This document shows, piece after piece, positions 50,247-58,788 of a DNA stretch of 64,000 nucleotides. Location of the stretch: assembly GCF_000719095.1 (NCBI RefSeq), contig NZ_JOEH01000010.1, positions 124,001 through 188,000 of the forward strand, written 5' to 3'. The position numbers and the translations under genes were made by a program. Under the pieces are notes generated by a model that was not told where the DNA came from, did not search any database, and worked only from the letters and a program-made list of their open reading frames with translations. Source of the DNA: Streptacidiphilus jeojiense. Its GTDB lineage: Bacteria; Actinomycetota; Actinomycetes; Streptomycetales; Streptomycetaceae. Within the stretch, counting starts at the first letter, position 1, and every line of letters starts with the position of its first letter.

Positions 50247-50453
50247 CTACCCCAACCACAACGGCGGGAGAGCCGAGGCACCGCCCCCTGCCCCTCCGAG
50301 GGAGGACCCGCCGGAGGCATAGATGCCGTTGCCGCTGAGGTTCGCCGTGGTCTCGAAGCCGGCGAAGAGCAGGATGAAGGCCAACACCCACGGGGCCGTG
50401 GCCTGGCATCCCCCGATTGTGTAAATTAATAGAAGGGTGTACCGCAGTTTCAA
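50247..50453 (-). CDS. Possible small membrane protein
   Basis: 68 residues from TTG. It has one hydrophobic stretch broken by GG (YTLLLIYTIGG...WVLAFILLFAGF) and then a Gly/Ala/Ser-rich tail. No convincing ribosome binding site precedes it (ACGGGA only 2 bases away). Membrane-protein genes of similar size occur near transfer genes of Streptomyces elements, but this could be a chance frame. The DNA from 49988 to 50578 otherwise shows no supported gene. Confidence 0.3.
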   Translation of the reverse strand: MKLRYTLLLIYTIGGCQATAPWVLAFILLFAGFETTANLSGNGIYASGGSSLGGAGGGASALPPLWLG

Positions 50454-50578
50454 TTCCCGTGTAGCTTAACTGTTGAGTTCGGCTAGATCCGCGGGAGGCC
50501 GGCCGGGACACGGCCGACCCACCCACGCCGCGCAAGCGCGGTAAGCGGCTCTAGGCCGCGACTTTCCGAGGGGACCGG

Positions 50579-50701
50579 TTACACGTAGCGAGCGACATAA
50601 TCAACGATCATGTCAATGGCGAACTTGGCCGCGACCACGGCCAAGACCTCCTTCGCGAGTGCTAACCGGGTCCTCTCGGCCCGGTGCCTGCCCTTGGGCA
50701 T
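50579..50701 (-). CDS. 40-residue conserved-type small protein with a TTA codon
   Basis: ATG at 50701 has AAGGGG 7 bases upstream, a good Streptomyces ribosome binding site. The product is a basic N-terminus (MPKGRHRAERTR) and one amphipathic helix (LALAKEVLAVVAAKFAIDMI). Codon 13 (the first Leu) is TTA, so translation should depend on the rare bldA leucyl-tRNA. The frame has the codon bias of a real gene. Function unknown. Confidence 0.55.
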   Translation of the reverse strand: MPKGRHRAERTRLALAKEVLAVVAAKFAIDMIVDYVARYV

Positions 50702-51090
50702 GGCATCACCCCTTCTCGGAGTATCGGGATGGGAAATCGGCGCCACAAAGGCACCGACCGCACGGTTGTGCGCTCGGGTCCGATAAACGAGTGGGAGACG
50801 TGCCGCCTGGCAGGCATCCTCGCGCTGATCCTATTCACCCGGATCGACCTAGGGTGAGCGTTCTCATTTTCTCCCCAGCATCAAATGCGGACCATATCCG
50901 TATTTTAGGGAGATTATTCCCCCATAAAGCTGTTCAGCTCGCTCCGTCGGTAGCAGTCTCACCTCTCTTGCCGCCAGTTCGAGATGTCCATCCAGGTGCG
51001 CTTAACGTGCGTGCTGAGGCCCTCAGCGCAAGGTCCGTTCCAGTGGACGGCTTGTGCCTGGGCTGCGATGACATCGAGGTGGAGGGGACG

Positions 51091-51525
51091 ATGACCACGA
51101 CTCCGGACGTCCGGGTGACTGCGGCCGAGATCCGCAGACGGGTGCGCGCCGGCCAGGCGTTGCAGACGAAGACCAGGGAGCTCGCCGCCACGGAGGCACT
51201 CAGCGCCCGGGAGGCAGCTGCAGAAGCAACACGGGCGGCGGAAGCAGCGGCCGTGGCTGCTCGGGAGGCGGTGGCCGCTGCCCTACGCCTGTTCGAGAAC
51301 GACGCGCAGCTGCTGTCGGAACTACTGGATGTGCCCGCTGATGACCTGGAGCGAGAGGCTCGCATCATTTCTGCCGCTCGCGCGAAAGAGGTGATCGACG
51401 GACTACGAGCGAAGGCAGCACGTCCGCGCCTGACTCGCCGGACTGCCGCAGCGGAACCGTCCTCGACGGAGCCTTCCGTTGGGCCTACCGCAGACGCGCC
51501 GCCCGCCGGTCCTGATGTCGCATGA
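51091..51525 (+). CDS. Ala-rich coiled-coil protein (KfrA/histone-like)
   Basis: 144 residues from ATG with GGAGGGG 3 bases upstream. Starts with a HTH-like VTAAEIRRRVRAGQALQTKTRELAA, continues as a long Ala/Glu/Arg coiled coil (AREAAAEATRAAEAAAVAAREAVAAAL), and ends Pro/Thr-rich. It resembles small DNA-associated coiled-coil proteins of plasmids. It overlaps the HNH gene by 11 bases, so the two are coupled. Confidence 0.6.
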   Translation: MTTTPDVRVTAAEIRRRVRAGQALQTKTRELAATEALSAREAAAEATRAAEAAAVAAREAVAAALRLFENDAQLLSELLDVPADDLEREARIISAARAKEVIDGLRAKAARPRLTRRTAAAEPSSTEPSVGPTADAPPAGPDVA

Positions 51526-52156
51526 GTTTCATTCGGAGGGCCTGTTCCCCCTGACCGCGGTCGGCGGGCCTGCCGGAGCCGGACGGCCCGAAGCACCGGA
51601 GCAGTTGGCGCTTCTTGGGGAGCCGTCGCCGGTGCGCATCCCGGCGACGCAGTGGGCAGCCTGGCTGAGCGATCCGCGGACGGCAGAGCGCTATCGGTCC
51701 AAGGTCTATCGGACTTCGCTGAAACACGGCTGCTGGTTCTGGATCGCAGGGATCAGCAGCACCGGCCACGGAAGTTTCCGAGCAGCCTCACTGCCGGGCC
51801 GGTCCCGGCGGGGGACGGTCCCTGCACACCTGTTCGGCTACCAGGCGGCCTACGGCGTGATACCGCGGCTGGGGTGGAGCTCCGACAGCCCCACTGTCTG
51901 CCACACCTGCGACAACCACTCCTGCCAGCAGCCCGCACACCTTCGGTTGGGAAACCCTGCGGAGAACCGGGCCGAGTGGGCTGCTCGGCGCCGCACCCCC
52001 GGCAGCCCGTTGGCTGACCTTCGTGGGCCGGCAGGACGCTCCCGCGCCATCGGCACAGCCATCCGGGCTGGCCTCGCCAACGGTGAGACGGAGCCGGAGA
52101 TCATCCGCCGCATCCACCTGGCTGCCAACGCCGGCCAGCCACTGGGCCTCTGGTAG
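51515..52156 (+). CDS. HNH-endonuclease-like protein
   Basis: 213 residues from ATG at 51515. The HNH core is AHLFGYQAAYG ... VCHTCDNHSCQQPAHLRLGNPAENRAEW, with the two Cys pairs for zinc and the final HL-x-LG-x-x-x-EN. HNH proteins on mobile elements may be homing-type nucleases or defence proteins. An N-terminal ~75-residue extension precedes the domain, and a HTH-like helix pair follows (IGTAIRAGLANGETEPEIIRRI), perhaps for target recognition. Confidence 0.8.
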   Translation: MSHEFHSEGLFPLTAVGGPAGAGRPEAPEQLALLGEPSPVRIPATQWAAWLSDPRTAERYRSKVYRTSLKHGCWFWIAGISSTGHGSFRAASLPGRSRRGTVPAHLFGYQAAYGVIPRLGWSSDSPTVCHTCDNHSCQQPAHLRLGNPAENRAEWAARRRTPGSPLADLRGPAGRSRAIGTAIRAGLANGETEPEIIRRIHLAANAGQPLGLW

Positions 52157-52240
52157 AGCGCCCCTCTTCCTCGCAGCCCCAGCTGCCGACGTCACACGGC
52201 TGAACGGGCGGCACCAACATGCCTCGATAGGACGCAGAAC

Positions 52241-52603
52241 ATGAGCACCTCGAACCCCAGCGCCAAGCAGGCCCAGTCCGCTGCCTCGGCAATACGCGAG
52301 ATCAACCACGAGACGTTCGACCAACGCTCACTGCCGTTCCCCCCGATGATCAGCGAGATCGTGCAGCCGTTGGTGAACATGTTGGACCGCCTCCCACAGA
52401 CGCTGGAGCAGTTGGCCGTCGCAGTCCGGCGCCACCAGGCTGCGGGCCTGATCCGTATGGACGACGGCACTGACCCCGAAGAGGCAGCAGCCTCCGTAGT
52501 CCGGCAGCTCGGTGCGGCCAGCGAGGCGCTCCAGGAGGGGTCGGCGCTACTCCACCGCGCGGCCAGCACCCTGTTCAGCTTCGGGACGGAGACCAGGACG
52601 TGA
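52241..52603 (+). CDS. Hypothetical helical protein
   Basis: 120 residues from ATG with AGGA 9 bases upstream. Two long helices (VQPLVNMLDRLPQTLEQLAVAVRRHQAAGLI; ASVVRQLGAASEALQEGSALLHRAASTLF). No family recognised; no clear partner. Confidence 0.55.
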   Translation: MSTSNPSAKQAQSAASAIREINHETFDQRSLPFPPMISEIVQPLVNMLDRLPQTLEQLAVAVRRHQAAGLIRMDDGTDPEEAAASVVRQLGAASEALQEGSALLHRAASTLFSFGTETRT

Positions 52604-52710
52604 GCGCCGCCCCCAATGCTCCCCGGTAGCTCGCCAACAAGCTCGACCTCGCCTCCGGAATCGACTTAGGCGCTCTGGTGGACTGAGCGCTGACGGGATT
52701 CAATACCCCG

Positions 52711-53250
52711 GTGGACGCAAGCCTTGCAGCGGTGGTTGGTGCGGGAGTTGGTGCGATCGGCGGCTTGGGAGGCGGCTTCCTCTCAGCCTTCGGCCAGTCT
52801 CGCCAGTTGCGGCAGCAACACGTTGCCGAGCGTCAGCAGTGGCAGCAGGAGATGCGGCGAGTTGCTTACAAGGACCTGCTCGTTGCTGCCAAGCAACTGT
52901 CGAACCACCTATGGGCAGCGGCTGACCAACTGAATGAACCAGCCACCAGCGCTGCCGACTGGCAAGCGTCCTTCATCGAAGTGCACGGCTCTTGGACGCA
53001 GTTCAGTGCGGCGGCAGCAGGAGCGAATATCGCCGGCCCTCGCGCCGTTGCCGATGCGACTGACCAGTTCCGTCACTCCATGTACGAGTGGTCAATGATC
53101 CTCACGACTTGGACGCAGGCAGCTGCCCGCCAAGGCACGGGCCATCTCCCGGCCTTCGATGTCCGATTCAAGACCGCCGCCGAGGCCAAGCGCCCGTATG
53201 ACCGAGCCTTTCAAGTCGCCGCGCGGAATGCGTTGGGCACAGAGCGATGA
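52711..53250 (+). CDS. Membrane-anchored helical protein
   Basis: 179 residues from GTG. An N-terminal Gly-rich hydrophobic segment (LAAVVGAGVGAIGGLGGGFLSAFG) may be a membrane anchor, followed by a Gln/Arg coiled coil (SRQLRQQHVAERQQWQQEMRRVAYKDLL) and a helical soluble domain. This anchor-plus-coil layout is common in Streptomyces proteins of unknown role. No strong ribosome binding site, so the start is uncertain. Confidence 0.5.
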   Translation: MDASLAAVVGAGVGAIGGLGGGFLSAFGQSRQLRQQHVAERQQWQQEMRRVAYKDLLVAAKQLSNHLWAAADQLNEPATSAADWQASFIEVHGSWTQFSAAAAGANIAGPRAVADATDQFRHSMYEWSMILTTWTQAAARQGTGHLPAFDVRFKTAAEAKRPYDRAFQVAARNALGTER

Positions 53251-53397
53251 TCTTGTGGGCGGCAGGAGTGCCTTCAGCTGTGCTCATCGGCACCGAGCGT
53301 TGATGAGCATTGCGAGGTGAACGAGCTCCATCGCGTCGACGTACTTCGTCATCTGCGGCGACTCCCTGGCTAAGCCGCACGCTGCACGTTTACCAGG

Positions 53398-54378
53398 CTA
53401 TGCGTCACCGCTGGACGGCGCGGTAGTCCGATCCGGCCGAGGGTCGAGTTCTTCCACCGCGGGCATCGGGAGGCTCGGTTGCCTGCGATGGACGAGCGGA
53501 AGTCGGTTGAGCTGGCGGCGGAGATACCGTTGGGCCTGGAACAGCCACCACCAGCGGGCCCACCGTGGTCCATTGCGCAGTTCGGCGTACCGGACCACGG
53601 CGTCATCGGTTGTGGTGCGGACCCAGAGCGGGCGACCCACGATGATGCGCTGGGCGCCCTTCAGATCGCCGGTGAGGCTCCAACGTGCCTCGGTGAGCAC
53701 TACGTCCGAGTAGACCTCGGCCATCAGCTCGCACGCTTCCGCGCGCAGGATGGTACGACCTCGGGTCTCCGGTCGCGCTGGCTGCGAGTTGGGCAACCAG
53801 CCGTCTTCAAGGGCGATCCTCAGCACTTCGACGGACAGGGACTCGGGGTCATCCCACTGGGATGTGTTGACCTGGCCCTGCGTCTCCAGGAGTTCCTGGA
53901 CAGCGTGGTACGCCGAGGAGTACCAGCCTCCGGTGAAACTGTCGATCGGCCCGCTGCCGTGGAGGTTGTCCAGGCTGCCGAAGAGGCACAGGTCGATCCG
54001 CTGGCCGGCACGATTGGTGGTTTGGAGGTGGAAGAGCAACCCATCGTTCTTCGCGTAATGGATCATCTTCGAGAGGGTCACCCGGCCCACGGTCCAGACC
54101 CACTGGGCCTTCGGTGGCCGGGCCAGGGCTTCGGTCGCTTTCGAGCCCATGGCCTCTGTGATCCGCTTGGCTTCCTCCAGCCGGTTGCGGGTCTTCTGCT
54201 CGCCACTCGAAAATGCGCCTTGGACCTGGGCTGAAATCGGGAAATGAGCCACCGTCGCGCCGACAGTTGCTTGCCGCCGTAGGTGTCCCCCCAGCTCTAC
54301 GCCGTTGTCCTCTGCGAGCGACTGGACTGCGCGGTCGGACCAGTAGTAGAACCGGCCCGAGATTCTGGCATTGCTCAA
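53398..54378 (-). CDS. SAVMC3_10250-like (DUF7019) hypothetical protein
   Basis: 326 residues from TTG at 54378 with AGGAG 4 bases upstream; the frame is open to 54447. The start GRFYYWSDRAVQSL and the later RIDLCLFGSLDNLHG block recall the SAVMC3_10250 family of Streptomyces, which I know only by name. The C-terminal third is rich in Trp/Arg (RWARWWWLFQAQRYLRRQLNRL). It converges on no gene; a 150-bp gap lies to its left. Function unknown. Confidence 0.55.
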   Translation of the reverse strand: MSNARISGRFYYWSDRAVQSLAEDNGVELGGHLRRQATVGATVAHFPISAQVQGAFSSGEQKTRNRLEEAKRITEAMGSKATEALARPPKAQWVWTVGRVTLSKMIHYAKNDGLLFHLQTTNRAGQRIDLCLFGSLDNLHGSGPIDSFTGGWYSSAYHAVQELLETQGQVNTSQWDDPESLSVEVLRIALEDGWLPNSQPARPETRGRTILRAEACELMAEVYSDVVLTEARWSLTGDLKGAQRIIVGRPLWVRTTTDDAVVRYAELRNGPRWARWWWLFQAQRYLRRQLNRLPLVHRRQPSLPMPAVEELDPRPDRTTAPSSGDA

Positions 54379-54591
54379 GGTGCTCCTGCCCTTCCCAGCC
54401 CAAAGCTCTGTCCGTTGCACCCATCGTGGCAGCTGTGAGCTGGGCAAGCATGATGGATGATCGGCTGACGGTCCGCAGACCGTACAACTTTCAAGCGCGG
54501 GTCGATCGGGCCGCCTGGGTAACTCTCCGTACCAAAAGCGGGCGAGCCTGCTCGATTTACAACGGAGCGCTGTCCCGCAGAACGGGAAGCC

Positions 54592-54623
54592 CTGGCGGCG
54601 CCCTCGGGGAGGGGCGCCGCCAG
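54592..54623. repeat. G/C-rich hairpin
   Basis: An imperfect stem (CTGGCGGCGCC / GGCGCCGCCAG) around CTCGGGGAGG, in the gap between the DUF7019-like start and the GNAT gene end. It probably terminates the leftward cargo operon. The remainder of 54379-54767 shows no supported gene. Confidence 0.5.
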
Positions 54624-54767
54624 AGCGGCCGTGGGGTCGCCCACGGGTGACCTGTCCTATTCAGCACTTCGGCTGCCCCCGTACGGATGATCCCGGTGAT
54701 TCTGCTCCCCACCCGCCTATCAGCTGGTATGGCCAATCAGCCGACCGCTGCTACCAGCCGCTGCCGT

Positions 54768-55328
54768 TCACATCGCTGCAGTCTGGTCCCACCCGGGCAA
54801 GTCCAGGACCAGGACGTCGTGCAGTGCGGCTCCGGTCCAGGGGTGGTTCTCGCCGACCTTCTCGTATCCCCATGAGCGGTAGGCGCGGCTGGCTGCTTCG
54901 GCTTCGGGGCGGGTGTTGAGCAGGACGCGCTCTTGGCCGAGGCCGTCCAAGAGCGCGTGATGCACCGCGGCGGCGAGGCGCTGGCGGCGCCAGGCGGGGC
55001 GGACTGCGAGCTCGAACAGGCCGAAGGTGCGGCGTCCGTCCTCGCGGCTGACCTCGGCCGGGACGGGCGCGGTCAGGGTGTCCCACCAGCCGGTGGAGGC
55101 GGGCAGCAGGTAGCCGTAGGCCATGGCTGCGGGCTCGCCGTCGTCGGTGCGGACCAGCACCGCGCGGAAGCCGGCCTTCTTCACCTGGGAGCGGAAGCGC
55201 CGGAAGTTCGCCTCGACGTCCTTCTCGGTCTTGTCGTAGGGGGGTTCGGCGAACGCCTCGCGGTAAACCGTCCGCAGCTCGTCCTCGACCCAGGTGGCTT
55301 CCTCACCGTCGTAGCGTTCGATCCTCAT
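54768..55328 (-). CDS. GNAT-family acetyltransferase
   Basis: 186 residues from ATG at 55328, overlapping the stop of the regulator gene. Motifs: AVLVRTDDGEPAAMAYGY (strand 4 region), LFELAVRPAWRRQRLAAAVHHALL with the acetyl-CoA pyrophosphate loop, and LLNTRPEAEAASRAYRSWGYEKVGE near the end. The substrate is not predictable. The coupled regulator and the pterin-type genes in divergence suggest it belongs to the second cargo. Confidence 0.85.
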   Translation of the reverse strand: MRIERYDGEEATWVEDELRTVYREAFAEPPYDKTEKDVEANFRRFRSQVKKAGFRAVLVRTDDGEPAAMAYGYLLPASTGWWDTLTAPVPAEVSREDGRRTFGLFELAVRPAWRRQRLAAAVHHALLDGLGQERVLLNTRPEAEAASRAYRSWGYEKVGENHPWTGAALHDVLVLDLPGWDQTAAM

Positions 55329-56581
55329 CCCGCCTCCGCGGTCGACTCCAGCAGGGCGACCGTATCGCGGGCGGTCGCGGTGTCGATTCCGGCGGCTGCT
55401 TGACGGAAGTCCACCAGGCGGGAGGCCAGGCGGGCGGAGGTGAGCGCGTCGGCGCCGGCGACGACGGTGGCCATCTGGGCGCATGCCTCCTCGACCTCCC
55501 CGGCCTGTAGCAGCACGGAGGCGAGCCGTGCGCGGTAGAGGGCGGTGTTGCGGGCGTACCCGGCGGCCAGGCCCTCGACGGCGGCGCGCAGGAACGGGAC
55601 CGCGGCTTTCGGTACTCCGGCTTGCAGGTAGTGGGTGCCGGTGGCGTAGTCGATCTCGACGGGGCCAGCGAAGCGGACCCAGCGCGGGGCGTCGGTCTCT
55701 TCGGCGGCGCGGTCGTGCAGGGCGATGGACCCGCTCAGCGCGCGCCGCGACCCGGTGAGGTCGCCTGCGGCCAGGGCCGCTCGTGCCTCGCGCAGCGACA
55801 GCACCAGCTTTACCCCGGGCCCGGCGTGGCGGCTGGCCAGATCCTGGGCGGCGCCGACGGCCGAGGTTGCCTCCCAGGGCTGGTGCCGGTCGACGGCCAG
55901 CAGCGACAGGGTGGACAGCGCGCGCATCTCCAACTGGGCGTCGCCAGTCATCCGCGCCGCCGCCATCGCCTCCAGTGCCGAGGAGCGGGCCTCCGCGACG
56001 CGGCCGGCGTCGTGGCAGAGCCAGCCGAGGTGGCAGTGGATCTCTCCGAGCATGGCGTGCAGTTGTACCGCGACCCGCTCCGTGCACGGCCCTCCAGTCA
56101 GTCGGCCGCCGATCTGCTCCAGCAGCTCGTGTGCCTGCTGGCGGGCGGTCAGGCCGCCGCTGGCGTGGTCGAGCCGGTACAGCCCGTCGACCCGGCCGCG
56201 CAGGCCGCGCACCTGGTCCATGCCGACCCGGGACCCGGAGGTGGGCAGCGCCGCAGCGGCAGCCAGGCCGCCGACATCCGCGATGAACTCCCGTCTGCGC
56301 ACCGATCCATCGTGCCGCAGCCGGGCGACGGGGTGGCGCCGGTGCTCGGGCACGGTGAAGCCCATCTCTGCCAGCGGGATGCCGAAGATCGCCTCCAGAA
56401 CGGCCTGCTGGCCGGGGTGGGGCAGCGGCGGCGGGTCCTCGCCCTCCCAACGCCGCAGCTGGCGCACGCTGGCACCGGCGTTCGCCCCGATCCGGTGCGC
56501 CCACTGGGCGAAGTCGGTCAGGAACGACTCCTGGGTGTGCCCGACGGCCCTGCGTAAACGCGCCAGGTTACTCCGTGCCAC
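55325..56581 (-). CDS. XRE-TPR transcriptional regulator
   Basis: 418 residues from GTG at 56581 with GGGGAG 5 bases upstream. An N-terminal HTH (residues 1-65, LARLRRAVGHTQESFLTDFAQWAHRIG...SVRQLRRWEGE) is followed by RRREFIADVGGLAAAAALP, a short hydrophobic stretch, then ~250 residues of tetratricopeptide-like helices. This layout is typical of large Streptomyces regulators linked to nucleoside/NDP-kinase-type operons. It is divergent from the folE-like gene and probably controls it. Confidence 0.85.
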   Translation of the reverse strand: MARSNLARLRRAVGHTQESFLTDFAQWAHRIGANAGASVRQLRRWEGEDPPPLPHPGQQAVLEAIFGIPLAEMGFTVPEHRRHPVARLRHDGSVRRREFIADVGGLAAAAALPTSGSRVGMDQVRGLRGRVDGLYRLDHASGGLTARQQAHELLEQIGGRLTGGPCTERVAVQLHAMLGEIHCHLGWLCHDAGRVAEARSSALEAMAAARMTGDAQLEMRALSTLSLLAVDRHQPWEATSAVGAAQDLASRHAGPGVKLVLSLREARAALAAGDLTGSRRALSGSIALHDRAAEETDAPRWVRFAGPVEIDYATGTHYLQAGVPKAAVPFLRAAVEGLAAGYARNTALYRARLASVLLQAGEVEEACAQMATVVAGADALTSARLASRLVDFRQAAAGIDTATARDTVALLESTAEAG

Positions 56582-56828
56582 GGCGGCTCCCCGGTGAAGT
56601 GACGTGCGGTCAGCCCACCATGCCACCGACCGCCCACCCCGTCACCGGAAACGTCCGGTGAAACGTCCGGTCGGTCCGCCCCCGCGCGGGCCCGGTCGGC
56701 AGTGCACTGGAACCGAGGCCGCCCGGGGCAACAGCTCCCCCCTGCTCCGGGCGACCCGCGGCAAGGACGGCTTCCGTCCGCGCATCCCGGTGGCCCCGCT
56801 CGCGGGGCCGTACCCGTCAGGAGTCCAC

Positions 56829-57425
56829 GTGAGCGTGTCGACCATGACCTCCCTCCCCGCCGCACCCGCCCCCGCCCCCTTGGACGAGGCTGCGGACCTC
56901 GCTGCCCGCCTGCTGGCCGCCCTGGGCTTCGACCTGACCAGCTCGGAGCTGGCCGCGACGCCTGGCCGGATGGTGCGGGCGCTGAAGGAGATGACCACTC
57001 CGCCCACCTTCACCGCCACCGACTTCGAGACCACCGCCGAACCCGGCCAGCTGGTCCTGGTGCGCGACATCCGCTTCGTGTCCATGTGCGAGCACCACGT
57101 CCTGCCGTTCACCGGCATCGCCCACATCGGCTACGTGCCCCGCAAGCGCATCCTGGGGCTGAGCAAGGTCGCCCGGGTGGTGCACCACTGCGCGCGGCGC
57201 CTGCAAGTCCAGGAACGGCTGACCGGCCAGATCGCGGACTGGATGGTCGAACACCTGGACCCGGCCGGAGTGGCGGTGCTGCTGAGCGCCGAGCACACCT
57301 GCATGACCCTGCGCGGAGTCGGGGCGACCGGCTCGCGCACCACCACCTCCTCCCTGCGCGGCGTGCTGCTGGACGACCCCGCCGCCCGCGCGGAATTCAT
57401 GTCGCTCGCGGTGAGCGCGCCGTGA
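56829..57425 (+). CDS. folE: GTP cyclohydrolase I (FolE type)
   Basis: 198 residues from GTG with AGGAG 5 bases upstream. It converts GTP to 7,8-dihydroneopterin triphosphate, the entry to folate, biopterin and 7-deazapurine pathways. Zinc ligands Cys87, His90 (MCEHH) and Cys158 (EHTC) are present, with the GLSKVARVVHHCARRLQVQERLTGQIAD block. A little shorter than E. coli FolE (222). It is the first gene of a tightly packed run, with a GTGA overlap to the next. The chromosomal folE is presumably elsewhere, so this is a dedicated second copy. Confidence 0.93.
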   Translation: MSVSTMTSLPAAPAPAPLDEAADLAARLLAALGFDLTSSELAATPGRMVRALKEMTTPPTFTATDFETTAEPGQLVLVRDIRFVSMCEHHVLPFTGIAHIGYVPRKRILGLSKVARVVHHCARRLQVQERLTGQIADWMVEHLDPAGVAVLLSAEHTCMTLRGVGATGSRTTTSSLRGVLLDDPAARAEFMSLAVSAP

Positions 57426-57931
57426 CTGCGGTCCAGACCAGTGCCCGACCGCTGGTGCAGGCTCGGGTCGGCGGTGCCGGGTGGGACTTCAACGCCGCCC
57501 ATACCGGCCTGCACGAAGGGGTGTTCGAGCCGCTGCACGGGCACACCTACCAGGTCGTGATTGCCGCGTGGGGGCTGCCGGACGCCTCGGGCATGGTCGC
57601 CGACTTCCGGGTCCTCAAGCAGCAGCTGCGCGAAGTCATCGCGCCGCTCAAGCGCCGCACCCTGATCGCGGTGAACACCCCCGACGTCCTGGTCGAAGAG
57701 ACCGGCGGCGACCAGCTGCGGGTGACCGGCGGCGGGGCCAGCTTCAGCCTCCCGCGCTCCTGGACGGCCCTGCTGCCGATCGCGGGCACCAGCACCGAGG
57801 CCCTGGCCTGCTACCTCGTCGCCGAGCTCGCCCGTCGACTGTGCGCCGCCTGCCCCGCCGTCGAGCGGCTGGAACTGACGTTGACGGAGTCGGCCGAGTG
57901 CTCAGCCACCGCCGAGGCGGTGCTGCGGTGA
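57422..57931 (+). CDS. 6-pyruvoyl-tetrahydropterin synthase/QueD-like protein without the usual Cys
   Basis: 169 residues from GTG (GTGA overlap). Zinc ligands His27 (FNAAH), His39 and His41 (LHGHTY) are in place, as is the late E-S-A-E motif (LTESAECSATAE). The catalytic Cys that precedes the LHGH motif by four residues in QueD/PTPS is Phe35; Glu36 is next to it. In PTPS-III enzymes a Glu replaces the Cys. It should act on dihydroneopterin triphosphate made by the preceding enzyme. Confidence 0.8.
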   Translation: MTAVQTSARPLVQARVGGAGWDFNAAHTGLHEGVFEPLHGHTYQVVIAAWGLPDASGMVADFRVLKQQLREVIAPLKRRTLIAVNTPDVLVEETGGDQLRVTGGGASFSLPRSWTALLPIAGTSTEALACYLVAELARRLCAACPAVERLELTLTESAECSATAEAVLR

Positions 57932-58788
57932 CCGCCGCCGTCCCCGGCATCGGCCGCGGGCACCTGGCCGCCGTTCTCGGCCTGGCCCTGGACGGCATCC
58001 TCAGCGCTGGGCCGTCCGCCGCGCCGACCGTGCTGGACCACCCCTGGGACGCGTGGTGGACCGCGGTGCGCTCCAGCGGCCTGGCCCGGCCCGCCGCAGG
58101 AACCGCCGGAGCGTGCCCGCAGTGCGCCCAGCGGGCCGCTACCGCCGCAGCGGCCGCAGTGCCGGAACACCCGGGCCACGGCGAGCGGGACTGCGACTGC
58201 CACCAGGTCTGGGCCCAGGCGATGCGCGCCCCCCTGACCGACACCGGGCTCCCGGCCCCCCGGCAGCGGCTGACGCTGGCGATGCTCAAGCCTGGGGCAC
58301 CGGTGCGGGCGATCCGCTCAAGGCTGCGGTCCGTGCTGCGCGAGGTCCACGTGACGACACGGCAGCTCACGGCCGCCGACTGCGACCGGCTCTACCCCGA
58401 CGCCTACGGCGCCTCCTTCGTCGCCGAGCGCACCGACTACCTCACCAGCGGTAGCGTGCAGGTCGTGGTACTGGCCGGCGGACCGGACGCGGTCCAGGCC
58501 GGTGCGGTCCTCAAACGGATGGTGCGCGCGGACCTGGGGGCCGGAGCGCTGGTCAACCACCTGCACATGCCCGACAACCCGGCCGAGGCCCTGGCCGACA
58601 TCGCGCAACTGGCGGGCTGGCACGTACTGGAAGAGGTCTACCGACGATGGGAAAGCAGTGATCAGCGAGGGGTCGCCGCCCGCCTGGCGGGCTACCGGGC
58701 TCATCTGGGACCAGGGTGCGGCGCTGCTGGAGTGGTCGGCCCCCAGCGGGGGCAGCCCCAGGACGAGCCCGCTGAACACCGGGTCTGA
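57928..58788 (+). CDS. NDP-kinase-like protein with Cys-rich N-terminus
   Basis: 286 residues from GTG at 57928. Residues ~110-235 resemble nucleoside-diphosphate kinase: LAMLKPGAPV with the active-site Lys, Y-x-x-x-Y/F helices, and NHLHMPDN corresponding to N-x-x-H-x-x-D with the phosphohistidine. The ~100-residue N-terminal part has CPQCAQR and CDCHQ. The C-terminal ~45 residues overlap the DUF2797 gene by 131 bp in another frame and look non-conserved. Probably a phosphotransferase for an unusual nucleotide. Confidence 0.75.
   Translation: MTAAVPGIGRGHLAAVLGLALDGILSAGPSAAPTVLDHPWDAWWTAVRSSGLARPAAGTAGACPQCAQRAATAAAAAVPEHPGHGERDCDCHQVWAQAMRAPLTDTGLPAPRQRLTLAMLKPGAPVRAIRSRLRSVLREVHVTTRQLTAADCDRLYPDAYGASFVAERTDYLTSGSVQVVVLAGGPDAVQAGAVLKRMVRADLGAGALVNHLHMPDNPAEALADIAQLAGWHVLEEVYRRWESSDQRGVAARLAGYRAHLGPGCGAAGVVGPQRGQPQDEPAEHRV

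Noticed and set aside
49960..50535. 191-codon minus-strand frame ending in the module E operator
   Set aside because: Pro/Arg-rich product with no start signal; it only shares the RNLV-stop ending because the operator sequence encodes it in this frame.
54768..56504. 578-codon minus-strand frame running through the regulator gene into the GNAT gene
   Set aside because: Only the last 186 codons are GNAT; the rest is an Arg/Pro/Gly-rich shadow of the XRE-TPR gene.
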